From assembly GCF_000223985.1 (NCBI RefSeq), contig NZ_AFWV01000015.1, positions 62,001 through 126,000 of the forward strand: DNA of 64,000 nucleotides, read 5' to 3'. Shown piece after piece: positions 9,524-18,519 of this stretch. The position numbers were made by a program, and so were the translations under genes. Below the pieces are notes generated by a model that was given only the letters and a program-made list of their open reading frames with translations, ran no database searches and was not told the origin of the DNA. Numbering within the stretch: the stretch's first letter is position 1; each line of letters starts with the position of its first letter. The stretch is from Thiocapsa marina 5811. Lineage in GTDB: Bacteria > Pseudomonadota > Gammaproteobacteria > Chromatiales > Chromatiaceae.

Positions 9524-9579
9524 GCAGTCCACCGTCGCCGACGCAGAAGGTGGACTTCGCTCTCGCTCGTCCACCCTAC
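9504..9579. repeat. 78-bp palindromic repeat, copy 2 (GTAGGGTGGAC family)
   Basis: Left arm GTAGGATGGACAAGCGCAGC, centre near CCGTCGCCGACGC, right arm GGTGGAC then GCTCGTCCACCCTAC. It is a slightly diverged copy of the elements at 6124 and 28783, lying 3' of the amidotransferase gene. Confidence 0.85.
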
Positions 9580-9628
9580 GGCCGGGAGAATAGACAACGC
9601 CGCCTGCATTCGCCGCGTGGCCGGTTTC

Positions 9629-11413
9629 TTAGCCGAGTGCGTCGACGTTGCGCTGCAACCAAAGCTCCAGCAGGGCGAGGTGCCAGAGTTTGTTGCCCTG
9701 GATGCGGGTGTGGTGCATGTCCGGTGCAGCGAGCAGCTGGTCCAGATAGGTCTGCCGGTAGAGACCGCGCTCGCGCCCGGCACGTGAGGCGAGAACATCG
9801 CGCATCAGCTCCAGGAAGGGGCCGCGGACGTATTTGAGCGCCGGCATCGGGAAATACCCCTTGGGGCGGTCGATGACGGCGTCCGGGAGGAGGCCGCGCG
9901 CCATCGCCTTCAACGGATATTTTCCGCCCTCGCGCAGTTTCAGCTCCGGCGGGCAGCGTGCGGCAAGCTCGACAAGCTGGTGATCGAGAAAGGGCACCCG
10001 TGCCTCCAGACCCCAGGCCATCGTCATGTTGTCGACCCGTTTGACCGGGTCGTCGACGATCAGGGTTGTTGCGTCCAGACGCAGGACCGCATCCAACAGC
10101 TCGTCCGCGTCGGGCTCGGCCAGGCGCTCGGCGATCAGCGCCGAGGTGTGGTCCTCGCCCGCATAGGCGTCGGTGATCATGCGCAGATATTCGTCGTGAT
10201 CGCGATCGAAGTAGTGCTTGGCGAAACGTTCGACCGGCGCGCCCTCGCGCTCGGCGGCGATGCGCGGATACCAGAAATAGCCGCCGAAGACCTCGTCCGC
10301 GCCCTGACCCGACTGCACCACCTTGACCTCGCGCGAGACCTGCTCGGCCAGGAGATAGAAGGCCACCGCGTCTTGACCGAACATGGGCTCGGTCATGGCG
10401 TCGATCGCCTCGGGCAGGCGCTGCAGGACCTGCGCGTTGGGGACCAGGAAGCGATGATGCCGGGTGCCGTAACGCTCGACGACCAGATCCGAGTATTGGA
10501 ACTCGCTCCCGGCCTCTTCGGGCGTGTCCTCGAAGCCGACCGAGAAGGTGCGTAGATCCGAAACGCCGGCCTCGGCAAGCAGGGCGACCAGCAGGCTTGA
10601 ATCCAGCCCGCCCGAAAGCAAGACGCCGACCGGCACATCGGCGACCTCGCTGCGGACCTTGACCGCTTGACGCAGCGCGACGTGGGTCGCCTCCAGCCAG
10701 TCCGCATCGCTGCGAGGCTCCGCCGGACGCGTGGCGTCCAGACGCCAATAGGTGCCTTCGGTCCGGCCGCCGCGCGCGTCGAAGCGCAGCCAGTGTCCGG
10801 GCGTGAGCTTGCGCACCCCGCGCAGGATGGTGCGCGGCGCGGGAACCACGGCATGCAGGGTGAAGAGATGATGCAGCGCGACCGGGTCGATGGCCGTATC
10901 CACCCCGCCGCCCGCCAAGAGCGCCTGCGTGCTCGAGGCGAAACGCAGCGTCCCGCCCTGCTCGGACCAATACAGCGGCTTGATCCCGAAGCGGTCGCGC
11001 GCGAGAAAGAGCACCTTCTGATTGGCATCCCAGACCGCGAAGGCGAACATGCCGTGCAGGCGCGCGCAGCAGTCGGTTCCCCAGGCGTGCCAGGCCTTGA
11101 GGATGACCTCGCTGTCGCCTTCGGAGAAGAAGCGGTAGCCGCGCCCTTCCAGCTCGCGACGCAGCGCCCGATAGTTGTAGATGGTCCCGTTGAAGACCAG
11201 CGCGAGTCCGAGCTCCGCGTCGACCATCGGCTGGTTGGAGCGTACCGAGAGATCGATGATGGAAAGCCGCCGATGCCCGAACCCGAGCGCACCGTCGCTG
11301 TAGCTCCCGCCATGATCCGGCCCGCGCCGCACCAGCTCGCCCATCATCGCCTGGATGGTCTCCAGGTCGGCCGGCGCGCCGTCGAGCCTCAATTCACCGC
11401 AGATACCGCACAT
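9629..11413 (-). CDS. asnO: N-acetylglutaminylglutamine-type amidotransferase (asparagine synthase family)
   Basis: The 594-aa protein has an N-terminal class II glutaminase domain starting at MCGICGELR (catalytic Cys2) and an ATP-pyrophosphatase synthetase domain with SGGLDSS near residue 260. The C-terminal part (VKRVDNMTMAWGLEARVPF, RPKGYFPMPALKYVRG, GNKLWHLALLELWLQ) matches the subgroup that amidates N-acetylglutaminylglutamine to the osmolyte NAGGN, rather than general AsnB. The usual partner, the ATP-grasp synthetase, is not adjacent: a HyuB gene lies upstream and a repeat downstream. The subgroup is assigned from remembered family features. Confidence 0.82.
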   Translation of the reverse strand: MCGICGELRLDGAPADLETIQAMMGELVRRGPDHGGSYSDGALGFGHRRLSIIDLSVRSNQPMVDAELGLALVFNGTIYNYRALRRELEGRGYRFFSEGDSEVILKAWHAWGTDCCARLHGMFAFAVWDANQKVLFLARDRFGIKPLYWSEQGGTLRFASSTQALLAGGGVDTAIDPVALHHLFTLHAVVPAPRTILRGVRKLTPGHWLRFDARGGRTEGTYWRLDATRPAEPRSDADWLEATHVALRQAVKVRSEVADVPVGVLLSGGLDSSLLVALLAEAGVSDLRTFSVGFEDTPEEAGSEFQYSDLVVERYGTRHHRFLVPNAQVLQRLPEAIDAMTEPMFGQDAVAFYLLAEQVSREVKVVQSGQGADEVFGGYFWYPRIAAEREGAPVERFAKHYFDRDHDEYLRMITDAYAGEDHTSALIAERLAEPDADELLDAVLRLDATTLIVDDPVKRVDNMTMAWGLEARVPFLDHQLVELAARCPPELKLREGGKYPLKAMARGLLPDAVIDRPKGYFPMPALKYVRGPFLELMRDVLASRAGRERGLYRQTYLDQLLAAPDMHHTRIQGNKLWHLALLELWLQRNVDALG

Positions 11414-11433
11414 CGAACCGCTCCCGTGAGGTC

Positions 11434-11501
11434 GGGATCGCTCCTCGGCGATCCCGTTTCATGATCCTGGATTTGAACCGCAAAGACGCGAAGGACGCAA
11501 A
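11434..11501. repeat. Hairpin and CGCAAAGACGCGAAGG direct repeat
   Basis: GGGATCGCTCCTCGGCGATCCC forms a short hairpin at 11434-11455, followed at about 11478-11501 by CGCAAAGACGCGAAGGACGC, a low-complexity repeat seen in many bacterial intergenic regions. It lies between the amidotransferase and HyuB genes. Confidence 0.4.
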
Positions 11502-11510
11502 GGAATTTAC

Positions 11511-13061
11511 TCATGCTTCACGCGCTGGTTCCGCCCCCCAGCCACCACCGCCAGGGGTCTCGATGATCAGGCGATCTCCGCTCTCGACACGAAGGCTGAC
11601 CTTAGGCGGCAATTCCTCGTCGTTCACCCGATTCCGACCGGAGCCGGCGGGGCCGCCGCCCGCGATCCCCCAAGGCGCGCCCCGACGTCGCTCGGTCAGC
11701 AGCGTCACCTCGGCCGGTGCGAGAAAGGTCAGCTCTCGGATCAGGCCCTCGCCGCCCGGGCGCGCGCCGTGCCCGCCCGATTCGGACCGCAAGGCATACC
11801 GCGACACCCGCAACGGGTAGCGAGCCTCCAGGACCTCGATCGGCGTATTGAGCGTGTTGGTCATGTGGGTCTGGACCCCCGACCACCCACCGCCGTTCGC
11901 GCCCGCACCCATGCCGCCGCCGATGGTCTCGTAGTAATCCCAGGCCGCGCCGGCCTCGGCACTGCCGAGGGCCAGGTTGTTCATGCTGCCCTGGCTGGCC
12001 GCCGGGATCCGATCCGGGATCGCTCGGGCGAGCGCGCCCAGCACGACATCCACCACACGGCTGCTGGTCTCGACGTTGCCCGCGGCCACCGCTGCGGGGC
12101 GCTGCGCGTTGAGCAGGCAGCCGAGCGGTGCGGAGAGCGCGATCGAGCGGAAGGTTCCTGCGCATGCGGGCGTCTGAGGCGGCATCAGACAGCGAAAGAC
12201 ATAGAAGACGGCAGCCGCGGCAACCGAAAGCGGACAGTTGATGTTGCCGGCGACTTGCCCGGCGGTTCCTGCGAAATCGACATTAATCCCCGCCGGCGTC
12301 ACATCGAGGGTCACCCGGATCGGGATCGCCTCGGTCCCCTGACCGTCGTCGTCCATCACGTCTTCGAAGCCGTAGCGTCCCGACGGGATCGTGCCGAGCG
12401 CCGCGCGGGCGAGTCGCTCGGCGTAGTCATCGAGCGCGCGAATCGCCTCCGCGTAGGCCGAGACGCCAAGACCGTCGATCAGCCCCCGCAGCCGAGTCAG
12501 CCCGGCACGATTCGCGCCGATCTGTGCGAAGAAATCTCCTCGAGCATCGTCCGGGTTGCGGGTCGCACCGAGGATCCGTGTCAGCAGCGGCCGGTCGATC
12601 TCGCCTTGCGCGACCAACCGGCAGGGCGGGATGATCAGTCCCTCCTCGTCGAGCGTGCGCGAGACCGGCATCGACCCGGGCACACTCGCCCCGATGTCGG
12701 CATGATGTGCGCGATTGGCGACGAAGGCGACCAGCCGGCCCTCCGCAAAGAGCGGCGCCACCAGTGTCACATCCGGCAGATGGGTCCCGCCCAGGAAGGG
12801 GTCGTTGAGCACCACCATGTCGCCCTCGGACCAGTCGAGCGCACCGACGATGTTCGCCATCGCGTAGGCCATGCTGCCGAGGTGGACCGGAATATGGGCG
12901 GCCTGAGCACTGAGGTTTCCGTCGCGATCGAAGACCGCGCACGAGAAGTCGAGCCGATCGCGGATGTTCGTCGAGAAGGCCGCTTGACGCAGCACCGCGC
13001 CCATCTCCTCGCACACCGACTCGAGTCGGCTGGCGAAAAGCCCGAGCTCGATGGCGTTCAT
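11511..13061 (-). CDS. hyuB: Hydantoinase B/oxoprolinase family protein
   Basis: The 516-aa protein is the HyuB half of the ATP-dependent N-methylhydantoinase/5-oxoprolinase family. FSCAVFDRDGNLSAQAAHIPVHLGSM and NDPFLGGTHLPDVTLVAPLF are conserved near the N-terminus, and SGGHGARPGGEGLIRELTFL near the C-terminus. The ATG at 13061 is chosen because AGGA lies just upstream and homology begins there; the open frame extends to 13187. The HyuA half that normally partners it is not in the window on either side, so the substrate cannot be stated. Confidence 0.88.
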   Translation of the reverse strand: MNAIELGLFASRLESVCEEMGAVLRQAAFSTNIRDRLDFSCAVFDRDGNLSAQAAHIPVHLGSMAYAMANIVGALDWSEGDMVVLNDPFLGGTHLPDVTLVAPLFAEGRLVAFVANRAHHADIGASVPGSMPVSRTLDEEGLIIPPCRLVAQGEIDRPLLTRILGATRNPDDARGDFFAQIGANRAGLTRLRGLIDGLGVSAYAEAIRALDDYAERLARAALGTIPSGRYGFEDVMDDDGQGTEAIPIRVTLDVTPAGINVDFAGTAGQVAGNINCPLSVAAAAVFYVFRCLMPPQTPACAGTFRSIALSAPLGCLLNAQRPAAVAAGNVETSSRVVDVVLGALARAIPDRIPAASQGSMNNLALGSAEAGAAWDYYETIGGGMGAGANGGGWSGVQTHMTNTLNTPIEVLEARYPLRVSRYALRSESGGHGARPGGEGLIRELTFLAPAEVTLLTERRRGAPWGIAGGGPAGSGRNRVNDEELPPKVSLRVESGDRLIIETPGGGGWGAEPAREA

Positions 13062-13238
13062 GCTCGCGGATCCTCCGGGCTCGGGTGCGCCGAAACACTG
13101 CGGCGACCGCAGGGTTCTCTGAAAGTTTCGCATCTCACGCTCGGGCACCGCGCCCACGGGTTGAGATACCCGAACACGGGCCAACATCTCGGGTGACCGT
13201 CGACCACTCCAGATCTCAACCTTAAAGGAGGCTTAACC

Positions 13239-13820
13239 ATGGCCCATGAACTCCCGGCGTTACCCTACGAAAAAAATGCGCTCGAGCCCGTGATCTCCGC
13301 TGAAACCATCGAGTATCACTACGGCAAGCATCACCAGACCTACGTCAACAACCTCAATAACCTGATCCCGGGCACCGAGTTCGAGACCATGAGTCTCGAA
13401 GAGATCATCATGAAATCCTCGGGCGGATTGTTCAACAACGCCGCCCAGGTCTGGAACCACACCTTCTACTGGAACTGTCTCGCCCCGACCGGCGGCGGTG
13501 CCCCGACCGGCGCTTTGGCCGACGCGATCAACGCCAAGTTCGGCTCGTTCGACGAGTTCAAAAAGCAGTTCTCTCAAGCCGCCGCCACCAACTTCGGCTC
13601 CGGCTGGACCTGGCTGGTGAAGAACGCCGACGGCTCCATCGAGATCTTCAACACCTCCAACGCAGGCACCCCCATGACCGAGGGCAAAACGGCGCTGATG
13701 ACCGTCGACGTCTGGGAGCATGCCTACTACGTCGACTATCGCAACGCCCGTCCGAAGTACCTGGAATCCATCTGGGAGAAGATCAATTGGGAGTTCGTCG
13801 CGGCGAACTACGGCGCGTGA
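13239..13820 (+). CDS. sodB: Superoxide dismutase [Fe]
   Basis: Dismutates superoxide in the cytoplasm. The 193-aa protein is standard for FeSOD. Metal ligands are visible as H27 in [12 protein letters not shown]74 in [10 protein letters not shown], and Asp/His in [25 protein letters not shown] and the Gln in [11 protein letters not shown] favour iron over manganese. A very strong ribosome site, AAAGGAGG at about 13223, precedes the ATG. A short palindrome (ACGGCATCATGCCGT, 13852-13866) and the hairpin at 13910 follow. Confidence 0.97.
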   Translation: MAHELPALPYEKNALEPVISAETIEYHYGKHHQTYVNNLNNLIPGTEFETMSLEEIIMKSSGGLFNNAAQVWNHTFYWNCLAPTGGGAPTGALADAINAKFGSFDEFKKQFSQAAATNFGSGWTWLVKNADGSIEIFNTSNAGTPMTEGKTALMTVDVWEHAYYVDYRNARPKYLESIWEKINWEFVAANYGA

Positions 13821-13909
13821 TGCCGGTTGGTTCCGCGTGAAGAGTTCCCGAACGGCATCATGCCGTCCGAAGCTTCAGCGACCCACTTGAAGACATGAAG
13901 ACCCGAAAT

Positions 13910-13930
13910 GGCCCGGCGCACCGTCGGGCC
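13910..13930. terminator. Hairpin downstream of sodB
   Basis: GGCCCG and CGGGCC flank an eight-base centre in the 300-bp gene-free stretch 13821-14123. No T-run follows, so it is at best a weak or Rho-assisted terminator. I see no gene in the rest of that stretch, only a short GCCGACTC/AAGTCGGC palindrome near 14030. Confidence 0.35.
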
Positions 13931-14123
13931 GTTAGGGATGTCGAACACACATCCTGATTGGAAGCGACCTTCGGCGACCATCCAACCGCGGCGTGTTTCC
14001 GGGATCGAGGATCGGGCGATCTAAAGAGCCGACTCAAGTCGGCGTACCGGGACGCCTGAAGCCGGCTGAACGGCCTTCGGGTTCGCCGGTTTGAACCGGC
14101 CCCATCAGGCACCTGCGATCCGA

Positions 14124-15492
14124 TCAGCTCGTCCACCCCGCCATCAAAAAGCGTTTGCGCTCATCCGTATCCAGCACCCGAGAGCAACTCTACCAATCCA
14201 CCTTCTCGACCCGGTGATACCGCAGCTCGAACGGATGCTGTTTGGGAACCGCGTCGATCGTCCGTTTCGCCCGGTCGATCTCGCCGAGTGCAATGTCGAT
14301 CCAGACGTCCTCCAGGATGTCCGGGATCTGTCCGAAAAGGTTGGCGATGTTCTCCAACCGCTCCGAAAGCAGCGGCCTTTGCGCTGCTCCAGTCGCGACG
14401 GATTCCAGGGCAGGTCCAGATTGATCAGGGTCCCGAGTCGCTGCAGATTGAGGCCCTCGGAGGCCACGTCGGTGCCGATCAGCACACGGATCTTGCCGGT
14501 GCGCACGCGCTCCTTGATCAGCTCTCGAGCAGCGCCCGTGAAGACGCCGTTGTGCATGATCCCCGAGCGCCGGGCGCCCGCATAGATGCCGATCTCTTCC
14601 TCGGGGATCTCTGCGGTGAGCCGGGTCGCGAGCCAGAGGACAGAATCGAAATACTGGCTGAAGATGATGCAGCCGAGCTCGCGCCAGCCTTCCTCCGTGC
14701 TGCCGACACGCCGCGGACACTTGCGGATGGACTCCGGGCCGGCGCTCGGATACTCGATGCCGTTCTCGTCCACCCAGCCGCGTCCGTCCCAGACCGCCGA
14801 GGGCATGTCGAGCAGGGTGTTCAGCTCACCCTGCCATTGCCAGATGAGTGGCTTGAGGGCCAGAATCAGCACGGGCTTATCGCCGGCACGGGCCATGAGT
14901 TGTGCGGCCATGGCGAGCTGGATGGTCTTGCCCAGGCCCACCTGGTCCGCTAGGACGAAGCGAGCCCCGTGCGGTCCCAGATGCATATCGAAGGCGATCT
15001 TCACGAAGTGCTTCTGATGCTCCCAAAGCCCGACCTCCCTGCGATAGACCGGCGACTCGATCACGGCGGCCGCCGGATCGGGCTGACCACGCCACTCGTC
15101 AAGGTGATCACGCCGGCCTTGCCATGGATCAGTCCGAAGATGGCGTCGGGCAACACCCTGACCTGCAGCTTACCGCTGGCGAGGAAGTCATAAAGACGCT
15201 GGAACCGCGGTTTCGCCGCGTCCGGCAGGCGTTCCGGCTGCGCATCGCACCACTCGCGGCGCATCGCGTCCTGGGCGGCCTTCTTCGCGGTCTCGATGTC
15301 CTTCGGATCGATGATCGAGTTGCAGACCAGGCGGACCGGGCCGGAGACGGACTCCAGCTCCTCGCCCGCAACCTCCATGATCGATGACGAAAAAAAGCCG
15401 GCGATGCGGTCGTAGCCCTGCGCGCCGCGCAGACGCTTTGCAAGAAAGCTGTGATCGAGCCGAATGCGGCGAGACGAGAAGCGGTTGATCAT
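14124..15492 (-). pseudogene. Decayed phospholipase D-like/SNF2 helicase fusion gene
   Basis: The N-terminal part (15061-15492) reads as a PLD-like domain ending at LPDAIFGLIHGKAGVI. A shift then leads to SNF2 helicase sequence from about 15064: ADQVGLGKTIQLAMAAQLMA (motif I), an in-frame internal deletion near 14720, then CIIFSQYFDS and IGTDVASEGLNLQRLG (motif V). After RLEQRKGR, motif VI and a following segment are gone and the frame changes to LLSERLENIANLFGQI. The last part is cut by TAG at 14190-14192; reading through it gives SCSRVLDTDERKRF to a TGA at 14124. Intact relatives are long proteins often found in anti-phage or restriction loci. At least four lesions make activity unlikely. 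Confidence 0.85.
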
Positions 15493-15525
15493 GGCCTCGG
15501 GTTAGCGCCGTTGCTGTCGCGGCCA

Positions 15526-16023
15526 TCAACCAGGATCGGATGAATTCGGATTGCCTGATCGGCTCGCAGCATCGTCCGCGCCGACGGCTTCATCAATGGG
15601 GCCCTCAGAGACATTCGTGTTCGCCAGATCGATCCAGAGCGGCGTCAGAAGCGAGAGTGACTTGAAGTGCGGATCAGTCGTGACGAATCTGCCGCAGCCA
15701 TAGTGGTGTGCGATCGCGATGTGCACCGCGTCCATCGCCTTGAGGCGCTCGGCCTCTGCGATCGAGAGGGCATCCGCGAAAATCGACTTGGGTGTTTTCA
15801 GGAGAGAATTAGTCTCCAGAATGGCGCGGTAGGCAGTGGCCAATGGTGCTTGCTTCCTTCTCAGAGGACCGATCAACACCTCCAATCGCACCGCGTCGGA
15901 TGTGCAGAACACCCAGTTGTTCAAGGCCAACCCCTTCAATGCACGACGGACCTTGGGCTGATACCTGTCGAGCCCCTCGACCATCGTGATCCAGGCGCAG
16001 GCGTCGACGTAAGCCAGTTTCAT
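15526..16023 (-). CDS. PIN-domain toxin (VapC-like)
   Basis: The 165-aa protein starts MKLAYVDACAW, placing the first PIN acidic residue at D7. It continues with RLEVLIGPL (Glu near 46), AMDAVHIAIAHHYG (central Asp) and FVTTDPHF (last Asp), the expected acidic set of a PIN ribonuclease. Its ATG overlaps the TGA of the upstream antitoxin by the ATGA arrangement (16020-16023). PIN proteins paired in this way generally cleave RNA and are held inactive by the antitoxin; the target here is unknown. The C-terminal 35 residues look unconserved. Confidence 0.85.
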   Translation of the reverse strand: MKLAYVDACAWITMVEGLDRYQPKVRRALKGLALNNWVFCTSDAVRLEVLIGPLRRKQAPLATAYRAILETNSLLKTPKSIFADALSIAEAERLKAMDAVHIAIAHHYGCGRFVTTDPHFKSLSLLTPLWIDLANTNVSEGPIDEAVGADDAASRSGNPNSSDPG

Positions 16024-16250
16024 GATCCTTCGCGAAAGCTTCGAAGCTCTTGGATGATTTGAAGATGGCTGCGACGGTGTGTGCCGAGCTGATCGAGCCC
16101 ATCTAAGACCTCGGAGAGATTGCTCCATTGCGCAGAGGTTCCCTGCTCGTCGGCTTCTTGAATGCTGACGCGGACGCGTTTGCCGCAATATCGCCTCGGG
16201 ACCTGAATCGTCACAGTACCGTCTTCTTCGACATCTGCCACGATATTCAT
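16020..16250 (-). CDS. Antitoxin partner of the PIN toxin
   Basis: The 76-aa protein begins MNIVADVEEDGTVTIQVP, which resembles the AbrB/VapB-like DNA-binding N-termini, and has a helical C-terminal half (LSEVLDGLDQL to IIQELRSFREGS) suited to holding the toxin. GAGGAG lies 8 bp before the ATG. It precedes the toxin with a 4-bp overlap, the standard antitoxin-first order. It probably represses its own promoter; TATACT on the - strand at 16284-16289 could be its -10 box. No close family can be named. Confidence 0.75.
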   Translation of the reverse strand: MNIVADVEEDGTVTIQVPRRYCGKRVRVSIQEADEQGTSAQWSNLSEVLDGLDQLGTHRRSHLQIIQELRSFREGS

Positions 16251-16604
16251 GAAGCGGCTCCTCAATGGTTGTCCGGTACGGCCAGTATATAGGCGTCTGG
16301 TGAATCCGGCGCGGCCAACCTTATCGCCCAAAAAGCCGACCCCGGATCGCGCGCCTTAGCCAAAATCCCACACCGCCCCTTGTGTCGGATAAGCGCAGCG
16401 CATCCACCGTCCCCGTTGGCCGGGAGCGCCGGTGACGAGACCGGAGCGACGCCGGCATCGACTGGGTTGGATCTCAAAAGCTCAAACCGATGCCGACGGC
16501 GTGGTCGGACCCGTACCGGTGATCCAAGAGCCGAGACGATTGCGGATTTGGTCTAACCGCGGGCCTCGCTCGTAAGACAGGCCACCTAGAACACCACTGG
16601 CTCG

Positions 16605-16650
16605 TGACACCCGCTCTGCGGTGTCACGCATGCCCCTGGCGCTCTGCGCC
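16605..16650. repeat. Paired-hairpin motif, copy 1
   Basis: TGACACCCGCTCTGCGGTGTCA (two halves, 16605-16626) and GGCGCTCTGCGCC (16638-16650) are two adjacent inverted repeats. The same pair at the same spacing occurs at 36887-36931. This copy abuts the 3' side of the group II intron. Confidence 0.7.
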
Positions 16651-16659
16651 ACGTGCCGC

Positions 16660-17605
16660 GATGGCACCGGGTGGCCGCGGGTGGTTTCCCACCCGCGGCT
16701 CCCACAGATCCGGACGTGCGGGACTACCGCATCCGGCTCCTCGATTGAGCGCTCGCTACACGACAACTGTCGCACACCCGTTGGACCATTCAGCCCATGC
16801 CGCGATCTCCTGTCGTTCTGTTCAGATGGTCAGGTGACTCGATGTTCACGCCATCGTCCCTTCAGAAGATGTCTCAACCGATCGGCTGCTTCCCTCCCGC
16901 GGGTCCGCTGGGGTGCGTTCCCCGCGCTCGGCGGTACTATCAGCCGACTCTGACTGCTCAGTCGCCATCGCGCCGTACTTCGTTGCCTTCGCTTGGCGCT
17001 ACCTGGCCGTCGGTCCTGTTCGCTCCCGCGAGCCGGACCACCGCTCGCGAGCCTGGGCGGCTTCTTCCGCGGCGCCCGCACCGCGTCACTGACAAGGAGC
17101 GACTGAGCTCTCCCAGGTTCCTGGACGACCCGTGCGTACATGCCCTGCTCTCAGACCCCGGCGGAGTCTCGACATCAGGCCGTTGCGATGCCGAAACTGT
17201 TGCCTTCCGGTCTTCCGAATACGTCGGCTCCGCCGAACTCAGTTACGGGGCTCTATCACATGGCCTGCACGCCCCCTGTGTACGCTTCGCAGGCGGGATC
17301 GCTCCCGCACCACGCAACACTCGGTTCCGGTGGATGGCCAATCCTTACCGGCTCGGGACTTGTACCCGGTGGGTCGCAAAAAGGAGTTTCCGATTGGCTT
17401 ATCCGTTCGCTATCTTCCCCTCCTTCCAGGCTTTGCCTGGCGCAACGGTCTTACGAGCGAGGCTCGTCGGCGCATCGGCGGCCTCTTGGCATTGATGATG
17501 AAACGGCCGCTGGACGGTTTTGGCGCCTCTTCTTGGCTGCGGTGGGCAAGCCGTTGGATAGAGAGCCTGACTGGATGCTTGTGTCGGTGACCATCAGTCC
17601 TACTT
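16660..17605 (-). mobile_element. Group II intron without reverse transcriptase gene
   Basis: Read on the - strand, the block contains long segments typical of bacterial group II intron RNA: GCGACCCACCGGG and GAGCCGGTAAGGATTGGCC (about 17330-17380), CCGGAACCGAGTGTTGCGTG, AGCCCCGTAACTGAGT (about 17235-17255), then a domain V hairpin at 16709-16741 and a GC-rich domain VI-like stem (CCGCGGGTGG/CCACCCGCGG) at about 16675-16700. No intron-encoded protein is present: domain IV is only about 100 bp (about 16745-16850). Splicing or movement would need a maturase from elsewhere. The limits are approximate; the 5' end is the less certain. Open frames on the + strand here are antisense shadows. Confidence 0.8.
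16709..16741 (-). ncRNA. Group II intron domain V catalytic hairpin
   Basis: On the - strand the hairpin runs GAGCCGGATGCGG, loop TAGT, then CCCGCACGTCCGGATC. It has the AGC catalytic triad at the base, the bulge opposite, and a four-base loop, in the 34-nt size expected for domain V. Confidence 0.85.
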
Positions 17606-17728
17606 AGAGCTGGGCAGAGACGAGAAGAAACGGCGTTGGATGGCTGGAGCAGGGAGAGGTTGATTGGCGTGCACGGAGCCTATCGCCACCGACGTGACTT
17701 ATCACATCAATGTCTTTCGGAGGATTGG

Positions 17729-18280
17729 ATGGAGACCCTTCGCTACAACTATGCTCATCGACTTCTGCATTGGCTGATTGCGCTGATGGTTCTGGGCTTG
17801 CTTGCCGTCGGTGCCTTGTTGGGTAACCTCGGTTTCGAGGGTCTGAAGGATCTGGTCGGATTGGAGATGACCAATCAGCTTTACGGATACCATAAGACGT
17901 TCGGGATCATTATCCTGGCCCTTATGGTTTTGCGTCTTGTGCTCAAGCGTCTTTTCCGGTCTCCGGCCTATCAGCCACCGCTGAGCGGATTCGAGCGCGC
18001 AGCCAGTCTGACCGTGCATAGTCTCTTTTACGTCGCGCTGATCCTGATGCCGGTCTTGGGCTGGATGGGCACGGCGGCCGGCGGTTTTCCGGTGCAGTTC
18101 TTCGATTTTACCTTGCCCGGGCTGATCCCCGAGAATAAGGAGCTGAGCGAGACGTTCTTCCAGCTTCACGGGATCGTCGGGTGGGTGATTCTGGGCTTGA
18201 TCCTGATTCACGTCGCCGCTGCGATCTATCACTGGCGGATCAAACGTGACGGTGTGATGACGCGCATGAGTCTATTATGA
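17729..18280 (+). CDS. Cytochrome b561 family membrane protein
   Basis: The 183-aa protein has four predicted membrane segments: HRLLHWLIALMVLGLLAVG, the HKTFGIIILALMVLRLV helix, a third starting HSLFYVALILMPVLGW, and HGIVGWVILGLILIHVAAA. The paired histidines (H13/H17, H53, H100 and H144/H156 region) fit two b-hemes as in the CybB family, which passes electrons between quinol and periplasmic acceptors; the partner is unknown. The start at 17729 is supported by CGGAGGA eight bases upstream. The gene is single, between the intron and a terminator. Confidence 0.9.
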   Translation: METLRYNYAHRLLHWLIALMVLGLLAVGALLGNLGFEGLKDLVGLEMTNQLYGYHKTFGIIILALMVLRLVLKRLFRSPAYQPPLSGFERAASLTVHSLFYVALILMPVLGWMGTAAGGFPVQFFDFTLPGLIPENKELSETFFQLHGIVGWVILGLILIHVAAAIYHWRIKRDGVMTRMSLL

Positions 18281-18456
18281 TGCTCCGCTCGGAGGGCGAC
18301 GTCGGTGCATTCGTCGATCGGCCGCGGATCGGGCCGGCTCGTCTCCCCCGCGGCTGAGCAGGTGTTTGCTCGGGACCGCCGAGGATCCGGTGTCTCGGGT
18401 TCTTGTCGCTGCGGTTCTTTTCGCGCTATATTCCCCGGCTTCGCCTTTGAGCAGAG

Positions 18457-18488
18457 GCGGTTTCCCTTGTGGAGGAACCGCCTTTTTT
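18457..18488 (+). terminator. Rho-independent terminator just upstream of argD
   Basis: GGCGGTT and AACCGCC form the stem around a 12-base centre, followed by TTTTTTGTTTTTT. It ends about 30 bp before the argD ATG, leaving little room for a promoter between them, so it might attenuate argD rather than simply end cytochrome b561 transcription. Confidence 0.85.
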
Positions 18489-18519
18489 GTTTTTTGGAGA
18501 CTGATCGGGGTCTGCCGCA

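Noticed and set aside
9453-9579. Possible CRISPR array
   Set aside because: Units are contiguous 18-bp tandem copies without spacers and merge with a palindrome; no cas genes are present.
16797-17495. 232-codon open frame on the + strand
   Set aside because: Antisense to the group II intron RNA; similar frames are often annotated as hypothetical proteins across intron copies, but the RNA accounts for the conservation.
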